Source: Acanthosepion esculentum (Eukaryota; Mollusca; Cephalopoda; Sepiida; Sepiidae). Taken from it: a stretch of DNA of 64,000 nt. The notes below the pieces were generated by a model that saw only the letters and a list, made by a program, of their open reading frames with translations, was not told where the DNA came from and made no database searches. The stretch lies in NCBI GenBank assembly GCA_964036315.1, contig OZ038492.1:33005783-33069782 (forward strand), read 5' to 3'. The position numbers were made by a program, and so were the translations under genes. Shown here one piece after another: positions 22,290 through 33,143 of this stretch; the first letter of the stretch is position 1, and each line of letters begins with the position of its first letter.

Positions 22290-23950
22290 AGTTTCTCAAA
22301 GACTTGCGTGCCTGAACTGGCGCCTGCCCTCTCTAAATTATACAACCACTGCCTCAAGGAGTCTTGTTTTCCTGACTGCTGGAAGTCCTCAACCATTGTT
22401 CCTGTCTTTAAGAACTCTGGTGACCCCTCCGACCCTTCTAATTACCGTCCTATCAGTCTCCTACCCCTCTTCGGCAAAGTCTTCAAGGCCATTATCAACA
22501 CCGAAGTGATTAATCATCTGATATCCCATGATCTGCTCTCAGACAAGCAGTATGGTTTCTGCTTTGCCCGATCTACGGCCGATGTGCTTACGGCCATCAC
22601 TGAATTTGTCTACCAAGCTATTCATAACGGTGAAGCTTGTGCCGTGGCCCTAGACATCTCCAAAGCGTTTGATAGAGTTTGGCATGCCGGCCTTCTTCGC
22701 AAGCTCCAGGGTTATGGTATCACAGGTCAATTGTTTAACCTAATACAATCATTCCTGTCAAACCGTGAATTGAAGGTCATTCTCAATGGATTCATCTCCA
22801 GCTCCTATCCCACTAACGCAGGTGTTCCTCAAGGTTCCATCCTAGGCCCTACTCTGTTCCTCATATTCATAAACGACCTTCCTGACGCCATAGATTGCCA
22901 AGTCGGCATCTATGCTGACGACACCACAATTTACTCCTGCCTCAAACACAAATCTAGTGATGCTGACAAAGTTAACCTGGCAGTTCAAATAGAAAAGGAC
23001 CTCCAATCGGTTGTGAACTGGGGCGAGAAATGGATGGTTAACTTTAATGCCTCTAAAACAAAACTGCTCTCTATTAACCACCACAAGGATCCATCCCTGC
23101 ATCCCATTAGAATGTCTGAAGACCAACTTCTCGAGAGCTCCTCTCTGCGGCTGCTCAGTCTCACGCTGTCCGCTGATCTGAGGTGGAACAAATACATCGA
23201 GTCAGTTGCATCATCCACTGCAAGGAAAGTTTGTTCCCTGTGCCAAGCCAGGAAATTTTTCTCCTGAATCGATCCTCCAAATCTATAAATCGACGATTCG
23301 CCCTTGCATGGAGTATTGCTGCCATATATGGTCTGGAGCCCCTGCTGTTTGCCTCAGGGTTCTTGATAAGATCCAGAGACGGATATGCAATGTAATTGGC
23401 CCTGATCTGTCATCTCGTCTGCAGTCACTCTCTCACAGATGCGACGTTGCCTCGCTCTGTCTTTTTTACAAATACTTTCACGGTAATTGCTCCAAGGAGC
23501 TGCTTTTGCTGGTCCCTAGGCCTCATGAAGTTAAACGTCATACGAGGCTGGCATCCCGTTCCCACCCCTTCACTGTTGAAACTGTTAGATGTAGACGTAT
23601 CTTCTACTTCAATAGCTTCATGTCTCGCACATCTCGCCTGTGGAACTCCCTTCCCTACTCCTGTTTCCCTGACAAATACAATCTCCAACTATTTAAGTGT
23701 AACGTCAATCGACATCTCCAGTTGCCTTGATCTATCCACTTCCCTTCTCCACATCCTTTTCACCTTTCATTCCTATCTGCTCTCGCTCCAAATCTTCTGT
23801 AACCTCCTTGCCTTGATCGATCCACTATCTTTCTCTTTCTCCACATCCTCTCCTTTACCACTCCTATCTGCTCTTCCTCCAACCCTTCTATAACCCCTTG
23901 CGTGCTAGTGGCCTCCAGCCTTGCTTGGGGTGATACGCTTAAAAAAATAA
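22290..23950 (+). pseudogene. jockey-like LINE, 5'-truncated, reverse transcriptase domain largely intact
   Basis: The frame is open from about 22290; the first ATG-like position is actually GTG (Val), so this is a 5' truncation and not a start. RT landmarks in order: NYRPISLLPLFGKVF near 22440; DKQYGF near 22540; ALDISKAFDRVWHAGLL near 22650; GVPQGSILGP near 22820; catalytic IYADDTTIYS near 22910-22940. A one-base frameshift near 23260 ends the frame after QARKFFS. The neighbouring frame continues with PCMEYCCHIWSGAPA and LWNSLPYSCFPDKYN to 23730. The 3' end is GCTTGGGGTGATACGCTT plus A-rich DNA. It is the best-preserved of several family members here (27240, 51200, 53690, 57270). The product would prime DNA synthesis at a nicked target. 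Confidence 0.9.
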
Positions 23951-24141
23951 AAAATAACTTTAACTTTTTTTTATATATTTCTCATTACAATAAACCTTAT
24001 ACTTAGTGGATACACTACCTGAGTAAGCATCTGTTTTTTTTTTTTTTATGCAGAATAATTGGTGTCTGATTGCCTGTCTTTGCTCTTTTTTTTTTTTTTT
24101 CGGGGGAGAGGTTCAAGAGTCTTTAATGAAGTATGTCCTTT

Positions 24142-24142
<1 letters not shown>

Positions 24143-24187
<45 letters not shown>

Positions 24188-27100
24188 TATACGTACGTGT
24201 ACGTGTACGTATGTGTACGTGTACGTATACGTATGTGTACGTATATGTATATATACGTATATGTATATATACGTATATGTATGTATGTATACGTATGTGT
24301 ACGTATATGTATATATACGTATATGTATGTATGTATACGTATGTGTACGTATATGTATATATACGTATATGTATGTATGTATACGTATGTGTACGTATAT
24401 GTATATATACGTATATGTATGTATACGTATGTGTACGTATATGTATATATACGTGTATGTATGTATACGTATGTGTACGTATATGTATATATACGTGTAT
24501 GTATGTATACGTATGTGTACGTATATGTATATATACGTATATGTATGTATGTATACGTATGTGTACGTATATGTATATATACGTATATGTATGTATGTAT
24601 ACGTATGTGTACGTATATGTATATATACGTATATGTATGTATGTATACGTATGTGTACGTATATGTATATATACGTATATGTATGTATGTATACGTATGT
24701 GTACGTATATGTATATATACGTATATGTATGTATGTATACGTATGTGTACGTATATGTATATATACGTATATGTATGTATGTATACGTATGTGTACGTAT
24801 ATGTATATATACGTATATGTATGTATGTATACGTATGTGTACGTATATGTATATATACGTATATGTATGTATGTATACGTATGTGTACGTATATGTATAT
24901 ATACGTATATGTATGTATGTATACGTATGTGTACGTATATGTATATATACGTATATGTATGTATGTATACGTATGTGTACGTATATGTATATATACGTAT
25001 ATGTATGTATGTATACGTATGTGTACGTATATGTATATATACGTATATGTATGTATGTATACGTATGTGTACGTATATGTATATATACGTATATGTATGT
25101 ATGTATACGTATGTGTACGTATATGTATATATACGTATATGTATGTATGTATACGTATGTGTACGTATATGTATATATACGTATATGTATGTATGTATAC
25201 GTATGTGTACGTATATGTATATATACGTATATGTATGTATGTATACGTATGTGTACGTATATGTATATATACGTATATGTATGTATGTATACGTATGTGT
25301 ACGTATATGTATATATACGTATATGTATGTATGTATACGTATGTGTACGTATATGTATATATACGTATATGTATGTATGTATACGTATGTGTACGTATAT
25401 GTATATATACGTATATGTATGTATGTGTACGTATATGTATATATACGTATATGTATGTATGTATGTGTACGTATATGTATATATACGTATATGTATGTAT
25501 GTATGTGTACGTATATGTATATATACGTATATGTATGTATGTATACGTATGTGTACGTATATGTATATATACGTATATGTATGTATGTATACGTATGTGT
25601 ACGTATATGTATATATACGTATATGTATGTATGTATACGTATGTGTACGTATATGTATATATACGTATATGTATGTATGTATACGTATGTGTACGTATAT
25701 GTATATATACGTATATGTATGTATGTATACGTATGTGTACGTATATGTATATATACGTATATGTATGTATGTATACGTATGTGTACGTATATGTATATAT
25801 ACGTATATGTATACGTATGTGTACGTATATGTATATATACGTATATGTATACGTATGTGTACGTATATGTATATATACGTATATGTATACGTATGTGTAC
25901 GTATATGTATATATACGTATATGTATACGTATGTGTACGTATATGTATATATACGTATATGTATGTATGTATACGTATGTGTACGTATATGTATATATAC
26001 GTATATGTATGTATGTATACGTATGTGTACGTATATGTATATATACGTATGTGTACGTATATGTATATATACGTATATGTATGTATGTATACGTATGTGT
26101 ACGTATATGTATATATACGTATGTGTACGTATATGTATATATACGTATATGTATGTATGTATACGTATGTGTACGTATATGTATATATACGTATATGTAT
26201 GTATGTATACGTATGTGTACGTATATGTATATATACGTATATGTATGTATGTATACGTATGTGTACGTATATGTATATATACGTATATGTATGTATGTAT
26301 ACGTATGTGTACGTATATGTATATATACGTATATGTATGTATGTATACGTATGTGTACGTATATGTATATATACGTATATGTATGTATGTATACGTATGT
26401 GTACGTATATGTATATATACGTATATGTATGTATGTATACGTATGTGTACGTATATGTATATATACGTATATGTATGTATGTATACGTATGTGTACGTAT
26501 ATGTATATATACGTATATGTATGTATGTATACGTATGTGTACGTATATGTATATATACGTATATGTATGTATGTATACGTATGTGTACGTATATGTATAT
26601 ATACGTATATGTATGTATGTATACGTATGTGTACGTATATGTATATATACGTATATGTATGTATGTATACGTATGTGTACGTATATGTATATATACGTAT
26701 ATGTATGTATGTATACGTATGTGTACGTATATGTATATATACGTATATGTATGTATGTATACGTATGTGTACGTATATGTATGTATGTATACGTATGTGT
26801 ACGTATATGTATATATACGTATATGTATGTATGTATACGTATGTGTACGTATATGTATATATACGTATATGTATGTATGTATACGTATGTGTACGTATAT
26901 GTATATATACGTATATGTATGTATGTATACGTATGTGTACGTATATGTATATATACGTATATGTATGTATGTATACGTATGTGTACGTATATGTATATAT
27001 ACGTATATGTATGTATGTATACGTATGTGTACGTATATGTATATATACGTATATGTATGTATGTATACGTATGTGTACGTATATGTATATATACGTATAT
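24143..27100 (+). repeat. 46-bp satellite, strictly alternating purine/pyrimidine, about 60 units
   Basis: After (GT)n at 24143-24184 come roughly 60 tandem copies of a 46-bp unit starting ACGTATGTGTACGTATATG, with three TACGTA motifs per unit. Every base I followed alternates purine/pyrimidine until TT at 27100-27101. Units lose or gain 4-bp GTAT steps (46, 42, 38) and twice shrink to 26 bp near 26030 and 26100. The three huge forward frames exist only because TAA, TAG and TGA all contain two adjacent purines and so cannot occur. Not a gene. Alternating tracts like this can form Z-DNA or cruciforms. Confidence 0.95.
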
Positions 27101-27212
27101 TTATACGTATGTATACATACGTATATGTATTATATATGTATACGTATATGTATTATATATGTATACGTATATATATATACGTATGTATATATATATATAT
27201 ATATATGTGTGG
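27101..27212. repeat. Degenerate edge of the satellite and (TA)n
   Basis: TACGTA motifs continue, but alternation breaks repeatedly (TT pairs), ending in (TA)n and GTGTGGG where LINE sequence starts. Confidence 0.85.
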
Positions 27213-27985
27213 GTTGATGACTACTATTTACACCTCTCTTAGATGTATATCTGATTGGTTTGATAGGTCAAATTGGCAGCTGATCTAAAAAAAAAAATGA
27301 CTTACAATCTGTTGTTAACTGGGGGCAAGATATGGCTTGCTAATCCTAATGCCCATGGATTAAACGTCTCTATTTTAATCACCTGAAATGACCTTCTTTG
27401 TTTCCAATCACCATGCAAACTTGATGCAAAATTTCCAGGAGTATGACACCTGGCACCTTCTCTAGTTGACGTTTTCTGCTGCTGCGAAAGTTGGTTCACT
27501 ATATCATGCTAGACAAATGTTCTTGCTAGAATCCATCTTGCACATTTTAGGTCTGCCATTTGTCCACATGTTAAATATTGCTATCACATCTCATCTGGTG
27601 CTTCTGCTATATATTTAGAGATGCAATGTTATCATTCCTGACCTGGCATTTTAGATTAAGTCACTTTCCCACCACTGTAATGTAGCCTCTCTGTGCTGTT
27701 TCTATAAGTACTTTTATGGTAATTGTTCTGATGAGCTTTCCTCTTTAGTGCCTTGATCTTACAAATTTAAGCACAGTACTAGATTGGCAGCTAGGCCTCA
27801 TCATTTTACAGTTGAAATGGCTTTATGTAATTTCTAGGCTAACAGTTTTTTCTCTTGCACTTCTCCCTTGTAGAACTCTTTCAGCCTTTTGTTTTCCAGT
27901 CAACTTTGACCTTCAAAAATTTAAATGCAGTGTTAATTGTTATCTTCATCTTAGTGGTATTATTGCTTTGCTTGGGGTAAAATGA
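27213..27985 (+). pseudogene. jockey-like LINE 3' fragment
   Basis: Similarity begins at the Asp-Asp of the catalytic motif (VDDYYLHLS near 27214), exactly where the satellite stops. It continues through LQSVVNWG near 27311, a PHVKYCYHISSGASA-type block near 27565 and SHFPTTVM-like codons near 27665, to the 3' end GCTTGGGGTAAAATGA at 27970-27985. Many frameshifts. It has the same orientation as the LINE on the other side of the satellite. Confidence 0.8.
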
Positions 27986-27999
27986 GATATATATATATA

Positions 28000-28339
28000 G
28001 GGTGACCCCCCAAAAATGGGAACTTTTTAACAATCCAATAAAACCAAGAGTGATGGAAGAAAAATATTTAATTCATAGTAATTGAAACCTTAAAACATGC
28101 CATTTAAGAAACAATGATGGAATTTTCATTTTTTTTTAAATTATGTCCTGTAGATGGCGTCCTCCTGTACGAATGCATTCTTGAAATCTGCTGTTGAGAT
28201 TCCTCATTGACTGCTGCAACATCTCAGCTGGGATACTGTGAATTTCATTCTCGTTACTAAAATGGCGAAATGTTTACTTGCTCAAGGTCACTGTCTCGCA
28301 GTGTTGCCACTTCAAAAATTCCTGTTTTTTTGGGTCACC
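28000..28339 (-). mobile_element. Tc1/mariner relic, internally deleted
   Basis: TIRs are GGGTGACCCCCCAAAAATGG on the left and GGTGACCCAAAAAAACAGG reversed on the right, each next to TA. The minus strand still encodes a transposase C-terminus, IPAEMLQQSMRNLNSRFQEC followed by RTGGRHLQDII and a stop (28240-28140), a well-known ending of this superfamily. The catalytic region is gone. Confidence 0.75.

Positions 28340-28340
<1 letters not shown>

Positions 28341-28368
<28 letters not shown>
28341..28368. repeat. (TA)n microsatellite
   Basis: TA tract at the right end of the Tc1-like relic. Confidence 0.95.
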
Positions 28369-28370
<2 letters not shown>

Positions 28371-29309
28371 TTCATTAATATTAATGACATAAACATTTTG
28401 TTTATCTTACCCCTAGAAGAGCAGAGTGATTATGTGTCACTTGGGGCCCAGGAGATAAGTTGTTTTGTTTTTTTCATTTATTTACCACATATATGGGGTA
28501 TACTTCAGCCGAACTCCTCCAAGTAAGTCAAGTAACAATATCTGTTTTCTTGTTTTGTCCTGTTTTTAATCAAGTACTTTCAACCGTCAGTCTTTATCAA
28601 AAACTAGTTGTTGTCAGAGTAGACAAGGTTTTGTTGGCTACATTTCAACATTCTTTTGGTAATTGATATTCAAATAAATCTAAAATGACATCAAGTGTAT
28701 TATAGTTCCATGGAGGTAGACCACACTGGAAAGGAATGCATCAAATATTTATAAATATCATTATTTTGTATGCATATTAAATATTTTATACGCACTTATT
28801 GATACTGTCTCCTGTGATAAATAGTCTTAGGTATAACAATGAACTACAGCAAGGCCTCTGAGAGATTGAAGGTTTTTGAGGAGCATGGAATCGCCTCTTA
28901 ATTGCTGCTGTTCTGGGTCAAATCTGACCCTGGGTAGTAGCACCTGTTAGGGTCCCAGCTATGGGAAAATAGTGGGCCCCTAAACAAAGCCTTATAAAAG
29001 TATAACAATATACATTTATAGTAAAAATACCAAGGATTTTTTGTTTTGTTTTTCTCTCTCCAGGTCTCAAGGGAGGGATTTCTTCTTTTTCTTTTCTTTT
29101 TTTTTTTTCTCTCCAACTAAATTTGGTTGAAGGATTTTTTTTTTTTTTTAAATTTTTTTTTGAGGGGTGGATAATGCAAGCCACAAGTCTGGGGCCACAT
29201 GGAGACAATTTCGGTATTTATTTTTCATGTTGCATATTGCCAAAAAATTTGCTTTGTATATATGTGTAGATACTGCCACAAAAATGCAATACTTAATGTT
29301 TAAAATTAA
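28369..29309. other. No gene seen
   Basis: Contains T-rich stretches at 29090-29160. Open frames on either strand are compositional (poly-K/poly-F). No terminal repeats found. Confidence 0.6.
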
Positions 29310-30770
29310 TTTTAATAATGAGAAATCTTTCTTGAAGATTTTATTTTTTAATTTCAAGCTGAGAGATTAAATTTAATATTTCTAACAAACAAAATACTAT
29401 GCTGTATTTCAAAATTAATTTAAATTGATTGGTAGGAGTTATCTATTTACACTGTTGACATTGTTCAGACTGTTGTCTTCATCTTTATTGCCATCTACAC
29501 AATGTTTTGGCCGTTGTATGCTCCCGCCTTCTTCAGGTGATATTTTGAACTGAACCCTTTATTTATTCCACTGTGGTAGATTGTTAGAGTTCCATGTACC
29601 GTACCTTTTCTAGATATATCAGTTATCTCCCTTTAATAACTCAACTCTCCAAGTTTTTGTTCACCTCTGCTGTGGCCAGTTGAACTCTTAACACTTTCGT
29701 ATAATGGCCAAAACATTGTGAATATGACAGTAAAGATGAGGACAACAGTCCAAACAATATAAATAGTAACAATGCCTCACCTCAGAAATGTAGACAGATG
29801 CAGGAGTTATCGTTTTGAAATTTCTAAAATTCTTGAATTTAGCACCAATTTTAGCAAACTGTTATAAAAATATAAATTTCTTTATTAAAAGAAATCTCCC
29901 CAAAATAAAATATACTTTTCTAAAACTTTATTTGAGGAATATTAATCTGATTTGAAACCAATATTATTTACTTTAAGCTTAAAATATCACAGGAATGCCT
30001 TTTTTAACTCGATGGTAGCTTGTTTATTTATATTGACAGCTTTTTAATAGCTCCATGACAGCTTGATGACAGATTTTTATCTAATATTGTTGCTCTTATT
30101 TTCTGATAGTGTTGTGTATGAGCGACTGTATCTATAAAATTTAGCATGTTTTTACACATACAAAAACAATTGAAAATTCTTTTTAAAAGTATTCAAGGTT
30201 GTCAGATTTACACAACATAAGCTTTAAAATATATGATTAGTAAATATAATTTTACTTAATAACAATATTTCCTAAGTTACACTATTGAAACTGAATTTTC
30301 AAAGATTTAAAAATATTATTAACAAATCTTGTAAAAATTCATTTTTCTTTGAAAAGATTTTTTATCTTAAGACAGTATTGTCCTTAATATATATTATTCA
30401 TAAAATCAATTAAAAACTTCCCTAATTAAATTAATTAGTTTTATTGCATTTTTTATTTTTTGATTCAGAACAGATTTTTGGTAAGAGGGGAGGTCCGATT
30501 TTGAAGAAAAAAAATATTGAGGAGAATTTCCAAATTAATGTCTGTCGCCACCAAAAAGATGCTAAAATTTGCTGTACTAATTTATAGTACATCTGCTAAT
30601 GCAAGAAAAACAAGATTTTTAGTAAAAATTTCAAATTTTCTAAAATGGAGTAAAAAAAAATTTAACTAAACATTCAAAAAATACTTTGATCTTTCCTCTA
30701 CCTTTTAACAAAGATTTTGACTGATAAAACTTTTTCATTATGTTTGGAGTCTGTTTTCATCATGGTATGC

Positions 30771-30790
<20 letters not shown>
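29310..30790 (+). repeat. Unclassified 1.5-kb dispersed repeat, copy 2
   Basis: Collinear partner of 15480-16970, in the same orientation. It is interrupted by the element at 29444-29801. It ends near the T-run at 30775-30803, and a further partial echo (AATAAAATTTACTTTTATACAAGTTTAG) lies at 30940-30966. The host exon follows about 500 bp later, so this copy is intronic. Confidence 0.6.
29444..29801. mobile_element. SINE-like foldback element with 10-bp direct repeat
   Basis: AGGAGTTATC occurs at 29434-29443 and 29802-29811, bracketing the unit. Inside, about 80 bp at the left (ACTGTTGTCTTCATCTTTA, ACAATGTTTTGGCC) is inverted at the right (GGCCAAAACATTGT, TAAAGATGAGGACAACAGT). GCCTTCTTCAGGTGATATTTG-type core as in 10770-11130. 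It is inserted in the 1.5-kb repeat. Confidence 0.72.
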
Positions 30791-30804
<14 letters not shown>

Positions 30805-31333
30805 TGGAGCTACCTATATCCGTATTTGATGGGAAATGGGAGTAAAACCAGTTTTGTGTACATAATTATTTTTGTATTAAATGCACATTCATGATTTTAC
30901 ATTACTTTTTTCTTTATAAATAGTACAAATATTATGACAATAAAATTTACTTTTATACAAGTTTAGTCTTTTTTTTTTTGTTTGTTTTTTTTTTTCTTTC
31001 ATTTCTATTTAGTGTCAGCTATAGGCAGAAAATTTCTGGTTTTACCTTAATTACCAACTCAAATGTCTCCCTCATTTTCTTTTTAACCGAACCTTGGGTA
31101 ATTAACTGGTGATTGGTAAGTGGTGGTCTCGAAGGTCTCTGTTTCTAGGTTTTCAGGTTCTCTACTCTTTTTGAGATTGTTTCCAACACTCTGATAATGA
31201 TTGGGGCGACTGTCTATTTCAGTTCTCTGGCAAAGTCCAGACACTTGTATTTTATTTTTCACTTTAATATCCACAGAAACAATAAAAACCACTATTCAGT
31301 CTTGTCACAATGTCTATTTTATTTTATTTTCAG

Positions 31334-31951
31334 ATATCTGAACTGAAACGTGTAAACCATTTAATCAGAGACCAAGATCTGTTTGGCTTAAAACATATAA
31401 AAGTACCAGTAAAAAAATATGGGATCATATCTGAAAATTGTGCACAGAGCAACATTCTATTGTCAGCAGATGCAACACAATTGCCATCATCACAAAAAGG
31501 TTGTTTGGATCGACACAATGAATCTCACTTTAACAACTGTGAAACATGGACAGACACAGACAGTGAGATGCCTCTCAGTGCTATCGATGAGGTCAGCCAA
31601 AGTTGTAATCTCTCTGACCCAGATACACAACGACGTGTTATACACACACTAAGCATCAAAGACATGATGCAATCACAAACAAAAGAGGCTGAAGAGTTTC
31701 TTCGGAATATGGACCGTGATTTGGAAATTCTTCGGGAATCTACTCGAACTAATCGCCATTCGCTGGACGAAGTGATATCTGTTCTCACCAATAAATCAAT
31801 TCAGCCCTTGAATAAAGGTTCTGGCAGTCTGTGTAGTGGGGATGGTGCCGATTGTGGACTCCGTTATAAGAATATTCTTGCTGCTGTATTAACAATCGCT
31901 ATTGTCGTTCCTTTGTTATTGTTTTATTTTAAATATATGCACATGGTTTGA
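31334..31951 (+). CDS. LYSMD3: Terminal exon of LysM-domain membrane protein (LYSMD3/4-like)
   Basis: The exon encodes the last 205 residues of an animal LYSMD3/4-type protein, a single-pass membrane protein with a cytosol/lumen-facing LysM fold; in vertebrates LYSMD3 is linked to Golgi/plasma membrane. The exon begins after TTTTATTTTATTTTCAG at codon phase 0. Residues 1-25 (ISELKRVNHLIRDQDLFGLK, then IKVPV) are the second half of the LysM domain, so the intron splits that domain. A low-complexity Ser/Thr-rich middle is followed by a charged helix (KEAEEFLRNMDRDLEILRES, about 113-132) and HSLDEVISVL. The C-terminus has a hydrophobic span (AAVLTIAIVVPLLLFYF, about 182-198) and a short tail KYMHMV. 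The ATG at 31310 lies in the intron and is not the start. I did not find the upstream exon. LYSMD3 and LYSMD4 cannot be separated from this exon alone. Confidence 0.85.
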   Translation: MSELKRVNHLIRDQDLFGLKHIKVPVKKYGIISENCAQSNILLSADATQLPSSQKGCLDRHNESHFNNCETWTDTDSEMPLSAIDEVSQSCNLSDPDTQRRVIHTLSIKDMMQSQTKEAEEFLRNMDRDLEILRESTRTNRHSLDEVISVLTNKSIQPLNKGSGSLCSGDGADCGLRYKNILAAVLTIAIVVPLLLFYFKYMHMV

Positions 31952-32040
31952 GGACATTTTTTTACTGGTTACCCTTCATCTCTCTTGTTGATTGTTTCAT
32001 CATCTTTAAATTCCCCACTTCCCCTACCAAAAATAAAACA
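31952..32040 (+). promoter_or_regulatory. 3' UTR start with candidate poly(A) signal
   Basis: AATAAA at 32032-32037, about 80 bp after the stop codon, is the first candidate signal. Usage is unproven; the UTR may run further. Confidence 0.45.
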
Positions 32041-32139
32041 CAGCACCTTTGTTTCAACAAGTATCTTACAATAATCTTTGCAGCTGACATCCTATCATCT
32101 ATATTCTTAGTTTGTTCATTGGACAGTATTACTCCCCCC

Positions 32140-32310
32140 CCCTTTTTGCAATTGTTTTTTTTTTTTTTTTTTTTTTTTTTCTTCTCTATATTATTTCATC
32201 CTTCTCTCGCGATGTGTGGGTGCATGTGTGTAACCATCGTGTTTTTAAAACTATGAGCCAGCATTTTGTAAGAATAGTAAATTTTTTTTTTTTTTTTTTT
32301 TTTTATTCAG
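32140..32310. repeat. Poly(T) tracts
   Basis: T-runs at 32154-32180 and 32283-32304. No coding content. Confidence 0.85.
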
Positions 32311-32619
32311 CTTAATGATTTTTGAAGAATAGAAGATATTGTTACTGCTGAGCCCCCCAAAATAGTTGGCTATTTTCATCTCATCCCCATCCCATCCAGC
32401 TCTTATTGATACTCTGCCTTGACTTCTACACACACAAAAAAAAAAAAAAAAAAAAGAAGCCATTTCACTGTTAACCCCACTCTTTCTCCTGATCCTATGT
32501 TGTCTCATCTTGGCATTTTATTTCCCCTACCACTATATGGCAGAAAAAAGAAAAGGTTTAATTCTATACACACCTTGCTATCAATCAATTATGTGCCATG
32601 TGTGATGCACGCTTAGGCA

Positions 32620-32868
32620 ATCGTGTCTCATGATACATGACTGATGAGGCAGATTTTTTCCCACAGTAGGTTGCCATTTCTTTCTACGGTAGATTAGTTG
32701 CCATCCAATCTGTCCTATTTACCCATAAATGTGAAAAGAGGATTCATACCTTTCCCAAGGGTATTAGCACATAAGTGAATGTAATGGATCCGACTGGAAT
32801 TCGAACTTGGCTCTCCAAGTCTTCAATCTGAGCCACTATCCAGTACTCCACCATGCCTCCCACTAAGG
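32620..32868 (-). mobile_element. tRNA-derived SINE
   Basis: The minus strand begins GGGAGGCATGGTGGAGTACT, with an A-box-like GATAGTGGCTCAGATTG and a B-box-like AAGTTCGAATTCCAG. The body shares CCTTGGGAAAGGTATGAATC and TTATGGGTAAAT with the 5S-SINEs at 10018 and 58806. It then continues CTACCGTAGAAAGAAATGGC. Confidence 0.78.
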
Positions 32869-32882
32869 TTATATGTATGTGC

Positions 32883-32889
<7 letters not shown>

Positions 32890-32922
<33 letters not shown>
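32890..32922. repeat. (TA)n microsatellite
   Basis: TA tract between the SINE and the hammerhead palindrome. Confidence 0.95.
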
Positions 32923-32925
<3 letters not shown>

Positions 32926-32934
32926 AAAATGGGC

Positions 32935-33047
32935 ATTGAAGTCAGCACTCAGAGGTGACAGGCTGTTTCATGCTAGACGCAATTGCCAGGTGGCCTGACG
33001 ATTGCGTCTAGCATGAAACAGCCTGTCACCTGAGTGTTGACTTCAAT
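32935..33047. repeat. Large palindrome of two head-to-head hammerhead units
   Basis: The arms at 32935-32984 and 32999-33047 are almost perfect complements (TTGAAGTCAGCACTCAG...AGCATGAAACAGCCTGTCACC), with only a 14-bp centre. Each arm is the start of the repeat seen once at 49480-49672 and once at 61736-61850. Confidence 0.9.
32987..33032 (+). ncRNA. Hammerhead-like ribozyme, TATA-HHR family
   Basis: CTGACGA (32995-33001; position 7 may be any base), a short stem II UGC/GCA around GUCUA, GAAAC (33015-33019), stem III ACA/UGU around GCC, and the GUC cleavage triplet ending at 33027. CAGGU (32987-32991) can pair with ACCUG (33028-33032) as stem I with GGC bulged. The core is right but stem II is short, so activity is uncertain. 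On the opposite strand the partner arm has CTGGCAA, a broken core. Confidence 0.58.
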
Positions 33048-33143
33048 GTTCACTTTTATATTTACATATGTTCTATCTCTGATATCTAGCACTTTATCCC
33101 ATACATATAGCACACCTTAAAACATATACATACATACATACAT

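Noticed and set aside
22308..22310. Apparent start codon of the LINE reverse transcriptase
   Set aside because: The base triplet is GTG inside a frame already open upstream to about 22290; the element is 5'-truncated there.
24048..27288. Three overlapping forward reading frames of more than 1000 codons rich in Tyr, Ile, Val, Cys and Met
   Set aside because: They are produced by the alternating satellite, which cannot contain stop codons in any frame. Periodic YVYVYIRICMY-type text is not protein evidence.
31310..31333. ATG upstream of the LYSMD-like exon as a protein start
   Set aside because: The segment is the polypyrimidine tract and AG of a splice acceptor; family alignment begins at the Ile after CAG.
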